DNA from: Microvirga lotononidis
Lineage (GTDB): Bacteria; Pseudomonadota; Alphaproteobacteria; Rhizobiales; Beijerinckiaceae
Assembly (NCBI RefSeq): GCF_034627025.1
Contig: NZ_CP141048.1
Coordinates: 4,850,001-4,914,000 of the forward strand
Length of the DNA: 64,000 nt
Direction: 5' to 3'
The notes under the pieces were generated by a model, which worked only from the letters and a program-made list of their open reading frames with translations, was not told the DNA's origin and did not search any database. The translations under genes and the position numbers were made by a program. Positions 44,594 through 54,400 of this stretch are shown piece by piece; the first letter of the stretch is position 1; each line of letters opens with the position of its first letter.

Positions 44594-45598
44594 TCAGCCC
44601 TTGTGAAGGTCCGCAAGGACCGTCTCGAGACGCCGCCAGGCCTCCGCCGAACCCGGAAGTCCAAAACGCAGGAGACGGGGATCGTGCTGGAAGCGGCGGA
44701 CCCAGATGCCGTGATGCCCCAAATGGGAGAACACGTCGGATGCCCGGCTGCTGTCCATGAGACGGTAGAGGATCGTGCCGCCCGGCGCCCGGCTCGACAG
44801 CGGCTCCAGAAGCGCGTCGAGGCGGCGGGCATCCTCGGCCCTCGCCGCTTGGGCCGCCTCTCGCCAGGACCGGTCGCGCAACGCCCGCCGTCCGACCTCC
44901 ATGGCGGGCCCTGAGACGGACCAGGGTCCGAGTGCCTTCCTCAGCGTCTCGGCGAATGTGGTCGCCGCAACCGCAAAACCGAGCCTTACTCCCGCAAGCC
45001 CGTATGTCTTGCCGAAGGAGCGCAGGACGACGGTGTTCTCCGGAAGGACGGAAACGAGCGTCTCGTTGCCGTCGAAATCGGCGAAGGCCTCGTCGACTAG
45101 GAGCCTGCCGCCCCGACGCCCGAAACGCACGGCCTGTTCAAGCAGCACCTCCCTCCGGAGCAAACGACCATCGGGATTGTTGGGGTTCACCACGACGAGG
45201 ATATCCGCCTCGCCGGCCTCGTCGAGTGAGCCGATCTCCGCAACCGCGTGGCCTGCCCCGCGCCAGGCATGGGCATGCTCGGCATAGGTCGGCCCGAGGA
45301 TGGTGACCCGTGACCGGGGCCACAGGATCGGCAGCAGGCTGATGAGAACCTGCGTCCCCGGTGCGCCCACGACCATCGCTGGATCCGCCGCGCCATAGGC
45401 CTCGGCGGCAGCCGCCTCCAGGTCCCTGTGGTCGGCCGGCGACGGCAGCCGTTCGAACAGACGGGCTGGCAAGGGAGGCATGGGATAGGCTATGGGATTG
45501 ATCCCCGTCGACAGGTCGATCCACGGCTCTGGCGCGTCCGGAAAGAGCCGTCGGGCCTCGTCCAGGTCGCCCCCGTGCCAGATCCGCGCCTCACTCAT
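44594..45598 (-). CDS. cobC: Threonine-phosphate decarboxylase (PLP-dependent)
   Basis: The enzyme converts L-threonine O-3-phosphate into (R)-1-amino-2-propanol phosphate, the aminopropanol arm of cobalamin. The 334-residue aminotransferase class I/II-type protein begins with GGDLDEARRLFPDAPEPW and LSTGINPIAYP, typical of CobC. PLP contacts include NPNNPDGR, DEAFADF and the Schiff-base lysine in SFGKTYGLAGVRLGF. It is divergent from cobD with only 11 bases between start codons, so the promoters must overlap the coding regions. Confidence 0.95.
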   Translation of the reverse strand: MSEARIWHGGDLDEARRLFPDAPEPWIDLSTGINPIAYPMPPLPARLFERLPSPADHRDLEAAAAEAYGAADPAMVVGAPGTQVLISLLPILWPRSRVTILGPTYAEHAHAWRGAGHAVAEIGSLDEAGEADILVVVNPNNPDGRLLRREVLLEQAVRFGRRGGRLLVDEAFADFDGNETLVSVLPENTVVLRSFGKTYGLAGVRLGFAVAATTFAETLRKALGPWSVSGPAMEVGRRALRDRSWREAAQAARAEDARRLDALLEPLSSRAPGGTILYRLMDSSRASDVFSHLGHHGIWVRRFQHDPRLLRFGLPGSAEAWRRLETVLADLHKG

Positions 45599-45609
45599 CC
45601 GATTTCCCC

Positions 45610-46596
45610 ATGGCCCTCTCCGATAGCCTGCTCACCTTAAGCCTCGCCCTCGCGGCCGAGGCCGCCTTCGGCTATCCCCATCGCCTTTACACGTGGATCG
45701 GGCATCCCGTCACCTGGATCGGGAGGCTGATCAAGGGGCTCGACCGGAGCTTGAACCGGGAGACACGCTCCTTCGGGGAGTGCAGGGCTGCCGGCATCCT
45801 GGCTCTGCTGATCCTCCTGACCATGACCGGTCTCGCGGCCTGGATTCTGGAGTGGCTATTTCTGCCGCTCGGCATCGTCGGATTAGCGCTCCTCGCTCTT
45901 CTCTCCGGCACCCTCATCGCCCAGCGCAGCCTGCACGAACATGTGGCGGCGGTCTCGGAAGGCCTGCGCGACAGCGGGCTGGACGGTGGGCGCAGGGCCG
46001 TCTCGATGATCGTCGGGCGCAATCCACAGAGCCTGGACGAAGCCGGCGTCTCCCGCGCGGCCATCGAGAGCCTTGCCGAGAATTTTTCCGACGGAATCGT
46101 CGCGCCCGCCTTCTGGATCGGGGTCGGCGGTCTTACCGGTGGTGCTCTCTACAAAGCCGCGAACACCGCCGACAGCATGATCGGCCATCGCACGCCCAGG
46201 CATGAAGCCTTCGGCTGGGCGGCGGCACGGTTCGACGATCTCGTGAACCTGCCCGCCTCGCGGCTCACGGCGCTCCTCATCGTCGCGGCAGCGGCTCTTC
46301 ACCAGGGCGCCTCTGCCCGAAATGCGTGGCGCGCGGTGCTGCGCGACGCCTCCCACCATCGCTCGCCCAATGCGGGCTGGTCGGAAGCTGCGATGGCCGG
46401 TGCCCTGGGCCTGAGATTGGCCGGGCCGCGCGTCTACGGCGATGTGCGCATCGAGGATCGCTGGATGGGCGACGGGCGCGCGGAGGCGAACGCGGACGAC
46501 ATCGACCGTGCGCTCGGGCTTTACCGGACCGCCTGCCTGCTGCTCTTCGCTCTCGCAGCCGGCGCGACACTTCTAACCTGGATCATCGCGCGCTGA
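45610..46596 (+). CDS. cobD: Adenosylcobinamide-phosphate synthase
   Basis: CobD/CbiB is an integral membrane enzyme that joins the aminopropanol arm to adenosylcobyric acid. The 328-residue protein has four to five membrane helices and the conserved [43 protein letters not shown]-like [13 protein letters not shown] and [10 protein letters not shown] segments. Its 3' end overlaps the convergent cobQ by 14 bp. Confidence 0.95.
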   Translation: MALSDSLLTLSLALAAEAAFGYPHRLYTWIGHPVTWIGRLIKGLDRSLNRETRSFGECRAAGILALLILLTMTGLAAWILEWLFLPLGIVGLALLALLSGTLIAQRSLHEHVAAVSEGLRDSGLDGGRRAVSMIVGRNPQSLDEAGVSRAAIESLAENFSDGIVAPAFWIGVGGLTGGALYKAANTADSMIGHRTPRHEAFGWAAARFDDLVNLPASRLTALLIVAAAALHQGASARNAWRAVLRDASHHRSPNAGWSEAAMAGALGLRLAGPRVYGDVRIEDRWMGDGRAEANADDIDRALGLYRTACLLLFALAAGATLLTWIIAR

Positions 46597-48040
46597 GGGC
46601 GAAGAGACGCTCGCAATCGAGATGCGTCTCCAGGTGATCGGCGAAGCGGTCGATAATGTCGTCGACGAGGGCCTCGTAAGCGAGATCGCTCGTCTGTGCG
46701 CCGAGCAAGGCGAGCCACCGCGCCCGCTGTCGGTCGTCCGCGAAGAGGCCGTGGACATAGGTGCCCGTCACGCGACCGTCGGCCGAGACGGCGCCGTCGG
46801 GCTGCCCGTTCGCCAGACGGGCGAAAGCCCGCGAGAATGCATCCGGCCCTGACGTCTCGCCGATATGCATTTCATATCCGGAGAAAGGCGTGCCGTCTGC
46901 CAGCGTAGTCCCGGCGACCGCCTCGAGCCGCTTGTTCGCGGTCAGCGTGGTCGTAACGTCGAGCAGGCTCAAGCCCGCGATGGAGCGGCCCGCCTCGCCC
47001 TCGATGCCCAGCGGATCGTCGATGCGCGTCCCGAGCATCTGGTAGCCGCCGCAGAGGCCGAGGACCCGACCTCCCCGGCGCACATGCGCCTTCAGGTCGA
47101 CATCCCAACCCTGCACGCGGATGAACATCAGGTCGTCGATGGTGGTCTTGGAGCCGGGCAGCACGACGAGCGCGGCTTCCGCCGGCAGAGGATGGCCGGG
47201 CTCGACCAGCACCACCTCGACGCCGGGCTCCTCGCGAAGAGGATCGAGATCGTCGAAGTTTGAGATCCAGGGCGTGACCGGAACCGCGACCACGACCGAA
47301 CCCCTTCGGCCCTCCCGCCTCAACCCGAGGCCGTCCTCCGCCGGAAGACGCGCGGCGTCGGAAAAATGCGGCACGAGACCGAGCGCGGGCCAGCCGGTGC
47401 GCTCGGAGACAAATCGCATGCCGCTGTCGAACAACGCGGGGTCGCCCCGGAAACGGTTGACGATGAAGCCGCGGATCATCGCCGCATCCGCCACATCGAG
47501 CACCGCCTTGGTGCCGACGAGGCTTGCGATCACGCCACCCCGGTCGATATCGCCCACGAGCACCACGGGCACATCGGCCGCGCGGGCAAAGCCCATATTG
47601 GCGATGTCGCCCGCCCTCAAATTCACCTCGGAGGCGGAGCCCGCCCCTTCGACGAGGACGAGATCAGCCTCTTCCGAAAGCCGCCCGAAGCTGTCGAGAA
47701 CCGCCTCCATGAGGCGCGGCTTCCAGGACTGGTACTCGCGCGCCCTGGCGGTGCCGACCACGCGGCCCTGCACCACCACCTGCGAGCCGGTCTCGCTCTG
47801 CGGTTTCAGCAGCACGGGGTTCATGTGGACGCTCGGCGCCACGCCGGCGGCGCGCGCCTGCAGGGCCTGGGCGCGGCCGATCTCGCCGCCATCGGCGGTG
47901 ACCGCCGCGTTGTTCGACATGTTCTGCGGCTTGAACGGGCGGACCATCAGCCCCTTCCGCGCAAAGACCCGGCACAGGCCCGCCACCAGGAGCGACTTGC
48001 CCACATTGGAGCCGGTGCCCTGCACCATGAGCGCGCGCAT
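46583..48040 (-). CDS. cobQ: Cobyric acid synthase
   Basis: CobQ amidates adenosylcobyrinic a,c-diamide at positions b, d, e and g using glutamine. The 485-residue protein has an N-terminal ATPase part with GTGSNVGKS near residue 10 and [12 protein letters not shown], and a C-terminal glutamine amidotransferase part with catalytic Cys330 in [10 protein letters not shown] and His430 in YVHGLF. The ATG shares one base with the cobO TGA stop. It converges with cobD by 14 bp. Confidence 0.96.
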   Translation of the reverse strand: MRALMVQGTGSNVGKSLLVAGLCRVFARKGLMVRPFKPQNMSNNAAVTADGGEIGRAQALQARAAGVAPSVHMNPVLLKPQSETGSQVVVQGRVVGTARAREYQSWKPRLMEAVLDSFGRLSEEADLVLVEGAGSASEVNLRAGDIANMGFARAADVPVVLVGDIDRGGVIASLVGTKAVLDVADAAMIRGFIVNRFRGDPALFDSGMRFVSERTGWPALGLVPHFSDAARLPAEDGLGLRREGRRGSVVVAVPVTPWISNFDDLDPLREEPGVEVVLVEPGHPLPAEAALVVLPGSKTTIDDLMFIRVQGWDVDLKAHVRRGGRVLGLCGGYQMLGTRIDDPLGIEGEAGRSIAGLSLLDVTTTLTANKRLEAVAGTTLADGTPFSGYEMHIGETSGPDAFSRAFARLANGQPDGAVSADGRVTGTYVHGLFADDRQRARWLALLGAQTSDLAYEALVDDIIDRFADHLETHLDCERLFALSAR

Positions 48041-48645
48041 CAGAACTCGACGCCTTCCTGCGCCTTCACGCCGGCGGCGAAATGGTGCTTCACCAGTGTC
48101 ATCTCGGTCACGAGATCGGAGGCCTCGATCAGCTCCGGCTTGGCGTTGCGGCCCGTGACGACCACGTGGAGATCTGAGCGACGCCGTCTCAGCGTTTCGA
48201 CCACTTCGGCGAGGGGCAGGTATTCGTAGCGCAGCGCGATGTTGAGCTCGTCGAGCACCAGGAGGCGGATGTCTTCGCGCGCCATCAGCTCCTTGGCCTT
48301 GGCCCAGGCGCGCTCCGCCGCCGCCACGTCCCGGGAGCGGTCCTGCGTCTCCCAGGTGAAGCCCTCGCCCATCGTGTGCCACTCGACCTGATCGGAGAAA
48401 CGGTCGAGGGCGAGGCGCTCGCCGGTTTCCCAGGCGCCCTTGATGAACTGCACCACGCCCACATGGAAGCCGCGCCCGAGCGCCCGCAGCATGAGGCCGA
48501 AGGCGGCCGTGGACTTGCCCTTGCCGGGGCCGGTATGCACGATCAGAAGCCCCTTCTCGACCGTCTTCGAGGCGACCTCCCGGTCCTGGACTTCCTTGCG
48601 CTTGATCATCTTGGCGCGGTGGCGCGCCTCTTCGTCCTGGGTCAT
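48040..48645 (-). CDS. cobO: Cob(I)yrinic acid a,c-diamide adenosyltransferase
   Basis: CobO attaches the upper adenosyl ligand to reduced cobyrinic diamide, using ATP. The 201-residue protein has the P-loop [10 protein letters not shown] at about residues 37-46, VVQFIKGAW, the [14 protein letters not shown] segment and the C-terminal [16 protein letters not shown] start at the ATG 48645; an upstream frame extends into the leader. It heads a cobO-cobQ unit that is divergent from the riboswitch-cbtB operon. Confidence 0.96.
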   Translation of the reverse strand: MTQDEEARHRAKMIKRKEVQDREVASKTVEKGLLIVHTGPGKGKSTAAFGLMLRALGRGFHVGVVQFIKGAWETGERLALDRFSDQVEWHTMGEGFTWETQDRSRDVAAAERAWAKAKELMAREDIRLLVLDELNIALRYEYLPLAEVVETLRRRRSDLHVVVTGRNAKPELIEASDLVTEMTLVKHHFAAGVKAQEGVEF

Positions 48646-48754
48646 CCCGAACCTGCCTTCGCATGAGTGGGCCGCACCATGAACAGGCTCGGACCCGATT
48701 TCAAGACACCCGATTTCCACGACCGAGGCTTGAAAGATGTCCCGTGCCCCGGTA

Positions 48755-48927
48755 AGCATGTAACGGACGGTGCCCCGGCGACGGGGTGAAAAGGGAATGC
48801 GGTGAGACACCGCGGCTGCCCCCGCAACTGTAAGCGGCGAGCCTTCGCTCCAAATGCCACTGGGCGGTGATGCCCGGGAAGGCGGTAGCGCAATGCATCG
48901 ACCCGCGAGCCAGGAGACCTGCCGTCA
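48755..48927 (+). promoter_or_regulatory. Cobalamin riboswitch
   Basis: The region shows the conserved core of the adenosylcobalamin riboswitch: GGGAATGCGGTGAGACACCG, GCTGCCCCCGCAACTGTAAG, and the B12 box GCCAGGAGACCTGCC near 48909-48923. It ends 45 bases before cbtB. The expected action is to lower expression of cobalt uptake and the downstream cob genes when cobalamin is plentiful. The short distance to the ribosome-binding site suggests translational control, but a transcriptional mode cannot be excluded. Confidence 0.96.
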
Positions 48928-48971
48928 TCGTGCAACCCAAATGCCGCCGGAGGGGTGGCCAAGAGGTATTC

Positions 48972-49148
48972 ATGTCGACGCTCACCAATCAAGCTTACGC
49001 CGCCACTCCGTCTCAACGTCTCGTGGCCATTCTCACCGCAGCAACCTTCGGCCTCGCACTTGTGTTCATTTCGGGCTTCGCCTCGCCCGAGACGATCCAC
49101 AATGCGGCGCATGACTGGCGTCACTCGCACAATTTCCCCTGCCACTAA
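48972..49148 (+). CDS. cbtB: CbtB, small subunit of cobalt transporter
   Basis: A 58-residue membrane protein with a single helix (VAILTAATFGLALVFISG) and a His-rich C-terminus ending HDWRHSHNFPCH. CbtB is found with CbtA in B12-regulated cobalt transport, and the C-terminal histidines probably bind the metal. The start at 48972 has an AAGAGGT site. It follows the riboswitch directly and is 12 bases before cbtA. Confidence 0.92.
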   Translation: MSTLTNQAYAATPSQRLVAILTAATFGLALVFISGFASPETIHNAAHDWRHSHNFPCH

Positions 49149-49160
49149 GAGGGGAATCCC

Positions 49161-49937
49161 ATGATCCTGCGGGTTCTGAAAGCGGCCTTGGTCGCTGGGT
49201 TTCTGGCTGCCTGTGTGGCTGCGACCCTCCAAACCTTCCTGACGTCCCCCCTGATTCTTCAGGCCGAGACATACGAGAAGGCCGCCGCGCCGGAAGCACA
49301 TGCCGCCCGGTTCGGCGGGATGTTGCACCTGGCCCATGTGCAACATGCTCCGTCCGACGCAGGGGAAGAGAGCGCCTGGGAGCCAGGCGAAGGCTTTCCC
49401 CGAATCGCATTCACGGCGCTGGCTACATTGGTCAGCGGTGTCGGCTATGCCTTGATCCTCGCGGCCCTGATCCTTGCGGCGGGTCGCCGGTTCGACCTGC
49501 AGACGACCTTGCGATGGGCCATCGGCGGCTTTCTCGCCGCCAGTCTCGCGCCTGCCGTCGGGTTGCCCCCTGAGCTTCCGGGCATGGGAGGCGCGCATCT
49601 CGCCGAGCGCCAGATTTGGTGGATCTGCACTGCCGCCGGAACGGCCCTTGGCCTGTATCTGATCACGAATGTGCGTCACCATGCGGCGATCGGCATCGGC
49701 CTCATCGCGATCGTGCTTCCACATCTGATCGGCGCGCCTCACGCGGAGGCCGCTGCGAGTGACGTTCCGGCCGCCCTGGCCGCGCAATTCGCAGCACGCT
49801 CGCTCGCGGTTGCGTTCGCCTTCTGGGCAACCCTTGGACTTGCCCTCGGCTGGTATTGGGCGCGCCAGGAAAACCGGACGAAATCGGGATTCCTCTCTCA
49901 GGCCGCTTCGGGCACGGGCGAACGCAAGGCAGTTTAG
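49161..49937 (+). CDS. cbtA: CbtA, cobalt transporter membrane subunit
   Basis: A 258-residue polytopic protein with five to six predicted helices (VAGFLAACVAATLQTF, ALATLVSGVGYALILAALI, HHAAIGIGLIAIVLPHLIG and others). Conserved CbtA residues include the HxxH-type HLAHVQH segment near residue 53 and HLIGAPHAE. It forms the transport channel with CbtB. The riboswitch upstream and the cob genes downstream support cobalt as substrate. Confidence 0.92.
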   Translation: MILRVLKAALVAGFLAACVAATLQTFLTSPLILQAETYEKAAAPEAHAARFGGMLHLAHVQHAPSDAGEESAWEPGEGFPRIAFTALATLVSGVGYALILAALILAAGRRFDLQTTLRWAIGGFLAASLAPAVGLPPELPGMGGAHLAERQIWWICTAAGTALGLYLITNVRHHAAIGIGLIAIVLPHLIGAPHAEAAASDVPAALAAQFAARSLAVAFAFWATLGLALGWYWARQENRTKSGFLSQAASGTGERKAV

Positions 49938-49940
49938 CCC

Positions 49941-50336
49941 ATGACCTCACATCCTGAGGAGATCTGCCTGCATGTCTGCGTCACCTGCCGTCAGGCGGGT
50001 GGCCCGGACGACAAGGCGCTCCGGCCCGGTGCGATCCTGCACCGGGCTCTCACGGAGGCGCTCGCCCACCCCGATGCACCAAAGGTACGCGTGGAGGCGG
50101 TCGAATGCCTGTCCGTGTGCAAGCGGCCCTGCACCATCGCTGTCTCCGGTCCGGGACGCTGGACCTATATCTACGGCGACCTGAGCGCCGAGACATCGGT
50201 CGAGACGATCCTCGACGGATTGCGCCGCTATGCGGCCACGTCCGATGGACTCGTGCCCTGGCGCGAGCGTCCGGAAGCCTTCCGCAAGGGCGTCGTCGCC
50301 CGCATTCCCCCATTCAAGACGAACACAGCGGCTTAA
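49941..50336 (+). CDS. DUF1636 cysteine-containing protein, probable Fe-S protein
   Basis: A 131-residue protein of the DUF1636 family. Cysteines at 13, 16, 56, 60 and 64 (CVTC and CLSVCKRPC) resemble the thioredoxin-like [2Fe-2S] ferredoxin pattern. It lies three bases after cbtA and 25 bases before cobW, in the riboswitch-controlled unit. Its exact role in cobalt handling or CobN/CobG redox chemistry is unknown. Confidence 0.85.
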   Translation: MTSHPEEICLHVCVTCRQAGGPDDKALRPGAILHRALTEALAHPDAPKVRVEAVECLSVCKRPCTIAVSGPGRWTYIYGDLSAETSVETILDGLRRYAATSDGLVPWRERPEAFRKGVVARIPPFKTNTAA

Positions 50337-50361
50337 CGAGAGCCGCCGAAAGGCTCGATTC

Positions 50362-51399
50362 ATGAGCGATCTTGCAAAGATCCCCTGCACCATCGTCACC
50401 GGATTCCTCGGTGCCGGCAAAACCACCCTGGTGCGTCACCTCCTCGAGAACGCGGGCGGACGCCGCCTCGCGGTTCTCGTCAACGAGTTCGGCGATCTCG
50501 GCTTCGACGGCTCCTTCATCGAAGGCTGCGGCATCGAGGGCTGCACCCAGGAGGACATCGTCGAACTCCCCAACGGCTGTCTTTGCTGCACGGTGGCGGA
50601 CGATTTCGTGCCCGCCCTGAACACCCTGCTCAACCGACCGAATCCGCCCGAGCACATCCTGATCGAGACCTCCGGCCTCGCCCTGCCGAAGCCGCTCGTG
50701 CGCGCCTTCAACTGGCCGGACATCCGCTCCCGCGTGACGGTGGACGGCGTGATCGCCGTGGTCGATGGTCCGGCCGTCGCTTCCGGCGCCTTCGCCGAGG
50801 ATCCCGACGCGCTCGAAGCCCAGCGCACGACCGACGCCTCGGTCGATCACGAGAACCCTCTGGAAGAGGTTTTCGAGGACCAGCTCCTCTGCGCCGATCT
50901 CGTCATCCTCAACAAGACCGACCAGATGGCGGCCGGCGACAAGGGCAAGGTTCTCGCCGAGATCAACGAGCATCTCCCGCGCGCCGTGAAGGTCATCGAG
51001 ACGTCGCAGGGCAAGGTGGATCCGACGGTTCTGCTCGGGCTCGGCGCCGCCGCGGAAGCGGATCTCGAATCCCGCCCTTCGCACCACGAGACCGCCGAGG
51101 ATCACGACCACGACGATTTCGACAGCGTCGCGATCCCGGTTGCGCCCGTCGCCACTCCGGAGGCGCTCGTCGCCCGCGTCGAGCGCGCGGCGGAAGCGGC
51201 CGGCGTGCTGCGGATCAAGGGCTTCGCCCCCGTCGACGGCAAGCCCATGCGCCTCGTGGTGCAGGGTGTCGGCCAGCGCGTCGCGCATCATTTCGACCGG
51301 CCGTGGAAGGCCGGCGAAGCCCGCGATGGCCGCATGGTCGTGATCGGCCTGAAAGGCTTCGACCTGAAGGCCGTCGAAGCCGCCCTGCGCCAGGGGTGA
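50362..51399 (+). CDS. cobW: CobW GTPase, metal chaperone
   Basis: A 345-residue G3E-family GTPase implicated in delivering cobalt to the cobaltochelatase. The P-loop TGFLGAGKTT is at residues 13-22, the CxCC metal motif (Cys73, 75, 76) in NGCLCCTV, and the guanine-specificity NKTD in VILNKTDQM. A His/Asp-rich stretch HHETAEDHDHDD near residue 240 could bind metal. The start at 50362 is after the end of the DUF1636 gene. cobN follows one base after its stop. Confidence 0.95.
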   Translation: MSDLAKIPCTIVTGFLGAGKTTLVRHLLENAGGRRLAVLVNEFGDLGFDGSFIEGCGIEGCTQEDIVELPNGCLCCTVADDFVPALNTLLNRPNPPEHILIETSGLALPKPLVRAFNWPDIRSRVTVDGVIAVVDGPAVASGAFAEDPDALEAQRTTDASVDHENPLEEVFEDQLLCADLVILNKTDQMAAGDKGKVLAEINEHLPRAVKVIETSQGKVDPTVLLGLGAAAEADLESRPSHHETAEDHDHDDFDSVAIPVAPVATPEALVARVERAAEAAGVLRIKGFAPVDGKPMRLVVQGVGQRVAHHFDRPWKAGEARDGRMVVIGLKGFDLKAVEAALRQG

Positions 51400-51400
51400 C

Positions 51401-54400
51401 ATGCACCTCCTCCCGGTCACAGCGATTTCCCTCGACGAAGGCTCGGAGGCCACGGACCTCCAGCAGCCGCCGGGGGACATCGTCGTCCTCTCCTTCGCGG
51501 ACAGTGACCTCGGAGCGCTGGCGGCCGCGCAACGTCTGACGACGGGCGGAGCATCGCTCCGCCTCGCCTCGCTGCGTCGCCTGCGCCATCCTCTTTCCGT
51601 CGATCTCTATAGCGAGAAGACCGCATCGAAAGCGCGCTTCGTCCTCGTGCGCTGCCTCGGCGGTCTCGATTATTGGCGCTACGGCATCGAGCACCTTTCG
51701 CGCATCTGCAGTTCCCATGGAGTGAAGCTCGCTGTCCTGCCCGGCGACGATCGCCCCGATCCGCGCCTCGCCGCCTATTCCACCGTGCCGCAGGCTCTCT
51801 GCGACGAGCTGGAGGCCTATTTCCAGGCCGGCGGCATGGACAACATGCGCCGCCTTCTCGCCCGCATCGGTGCCGAGATCGGCGAGACGGGCACCATCGC
51901 GGAGCCGCCGCGCAATGTCCCCCGCGCCTTTGCGTGGCTCACGCGAGATTCCGAACAATGCACGCGCTCCGAGAATGCGCCCGATCAGTCGTTTCCTGTC
52001 ATGTCATGGCCGGCGTCGTGCCGGCCATCCCGATCAGAAGAACACGGCGCTTCGATCCATCTGGATCACCGGTACGAGGCCGGTGATGACGTGAGGCGGA
52101 CGCAGATTACGTCTGCTCCTCAGGACAAGAAGGGCGCGGACTCACCTCTCCCTGAGGAAGAGGTCGCGCCGGAGGCGCGGGTGAGGGGTTACAGGTTCCT
52201 CCGGAAAGCGCGTACCCCCTCACCCGGACCTGAAGGTCCGACCTCTCCCCATGGGAGAGGTGAAGCGGTGGCAATGTCGCGTTCACGGGATGAAGCATCC
52301 GACTCTGACTTTGCAACTCCCGAATCCCTCCTCGCCCGCCTCCCCGGCGACCGCCCCCTCGCGTATCTCCTCGTCTATCGCTCCGCCGTTCTCTCGGGGG
52401 ACACGCAGGCCATCGAAACATTGGCGGCGGCTCTCAGGAAACGCGGCATCGGCTCGCTCGTCCTTGGCGTATCGAGCCTGAAGGACCCGGAAGCGGTCGC
52501 CGTCGTTCGACGCGCCATCCAGGCTCGACGTCCCGGCATCATCGTCACGACGACCGCCTTCTCGTCCCGCGACGACGAAAGTTTCGTCCTCGACCAGGCC
52601 GGTTGCCCGATCCTGCAGGCGATCCCTGTCGGCAGCCCCCAAGAGGCCTGGGAGGCCTCTCCGCGCGGGCTCTCCGCCGCCGATCTCGCCATGCAGATCG
52701 CGCTTCCCGAATTCGACGGGCGCATTGCCGCCGGCCCCATCTCGTTCAAATCGGAAGAACCCGTCGATCCCTCGCTCGCATTCTCACGCCGGATCCAGGC
52801 GCCGGATATGGGCGGCATCGATGCCGTTGCCGACACGGCGGCCGCCTGGGTGCGCCTTGCCTGCACACCGCGCCGCGAGCGCCGGCTTGCGCTGGTTCTC
52901 TCCGATTATCCCGCCCGGGGCGGGCGCGCTGGTTTCGCCGTCGGGCTCGATACGCCAGCCAGCGCCTGCGCGATCCTCGATCTTCTCGAACAAGCCGGTT
53001 ACGCGGCCGGGCGGAGTTTTACGGCCGACGAACTGATGCCGCTTCTCACGCAATCCGGAGCTTCGTTCGACATTCCGTTGTCCTGCTACCGCGCTTGGCT
53101 CGATACGCTGCCAGCGGAACAACGCATCGCCATCGATGAGCGCTGGGGACAGCCTGAGAACGATCCCATATTTGCCGATGGAGCCTTCCACTTCCGTGCG
53201 GTTCGTGCGGGAAATACTCTCGTCGCGCTGCAACCGGACCGGGGCCACGGTCTCGACCGCAAAGGCTTCTATCACGACCCCGAATGCCCGCCGAGCCACG
53301 GCTATCTGGCCTTCTATTGCGGCCTCAGAACGATCGAGCGCATCCACGCTCTCGTTCATCTCGGCACCCACGGCACCACCGAATGGCTGCCCGGCAAGGC
53401 GGTGGCGCTCTCTAACGCCTGCTGGCCGCGCCTTGCCATCGGCGATGTGCCGGTGATCTACCCGTTCATCGTCGACGATCCGGGCGAGGCGGCGCCTGCC
53501 AAGCGCCGCATCGGCGCTGTGACGATCGGGCATCTCACGCCGCAGACGGCAGAGGCGGGCCTGCACGGAGAGGCCGGCGCGTTGCGCGAACTTGTCGAGG
53601 AATTCTCCTCCGCGCAGGTGCTCCATCCGGGGCGGGCCGAACTCGTCGCGAGGGAGATTCTGGACCGCGCCCGGACGAGCGGCCTCGCGGCGGCCTGCGG
53701 CGTCGAGGACCGCATGGCGATGGACGAGGCCCTGACGTGCCTCGACGCGCATCTTTGCGATCTCGGCGAGGTCACGATCCGCGACGGATTGCACGTCTTC
53801 GGCCATGCTCCCGATGGCTTCGAGACCTGCTCCACCGGCGAGCGCGAGGGTTTGCTCAAAGCTCTCGACGGCCGCTTCGTCGTGCCCGGCCCGTCCGGCT
53901 CGCCCTCTCGCGGCCAGACCAACGTTCTCCCCACCGGCCGCAACCTCGCGACCCTCGACCCACGGGCGATCCCGACGCGCGCGGCCACGGAACTCGGGCA
54001 CCGCGCGGCTGCCGAAGTGGTGCGCCGCCACCTGCAGGAAGAAGGCGACTGGCCGCGCCGGATCGTGATGGATTTGTGGGCGTCCCCGACCCTGCGCACC
54101 GGCGGCGAGGACATCGCCCATGCGCTGGCCCTTATGGGCGTGCGCCCGACCTGGGACCATGCCTCGACCCGCGTGACCGGCTTCGAGATCGTGCCGCAGC
54201 CGCTCATGGACCGGCCCCGCGCCGACGTGACCCTGCGTGTCTCCGGCGCTTTCCGCGACACCTTTCCTGACCAGATCGCGCTTCTTGATCAGGCCGCCCG
54301 CGCGGTCGCAGCGCTCGACGAGGACGACGAGTGGAACGAACTCGCCGCCGCGCGACGACGCGGCGAGGCGATGTCCCGCGTCTTCGGCTCCGCGCCCGGC

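Noticed and set aside
48646..48754. A second riboswitch for cobO on the minus strand
   Set aside because: No B12 box or core elements are found on the minus strand in this short gap.
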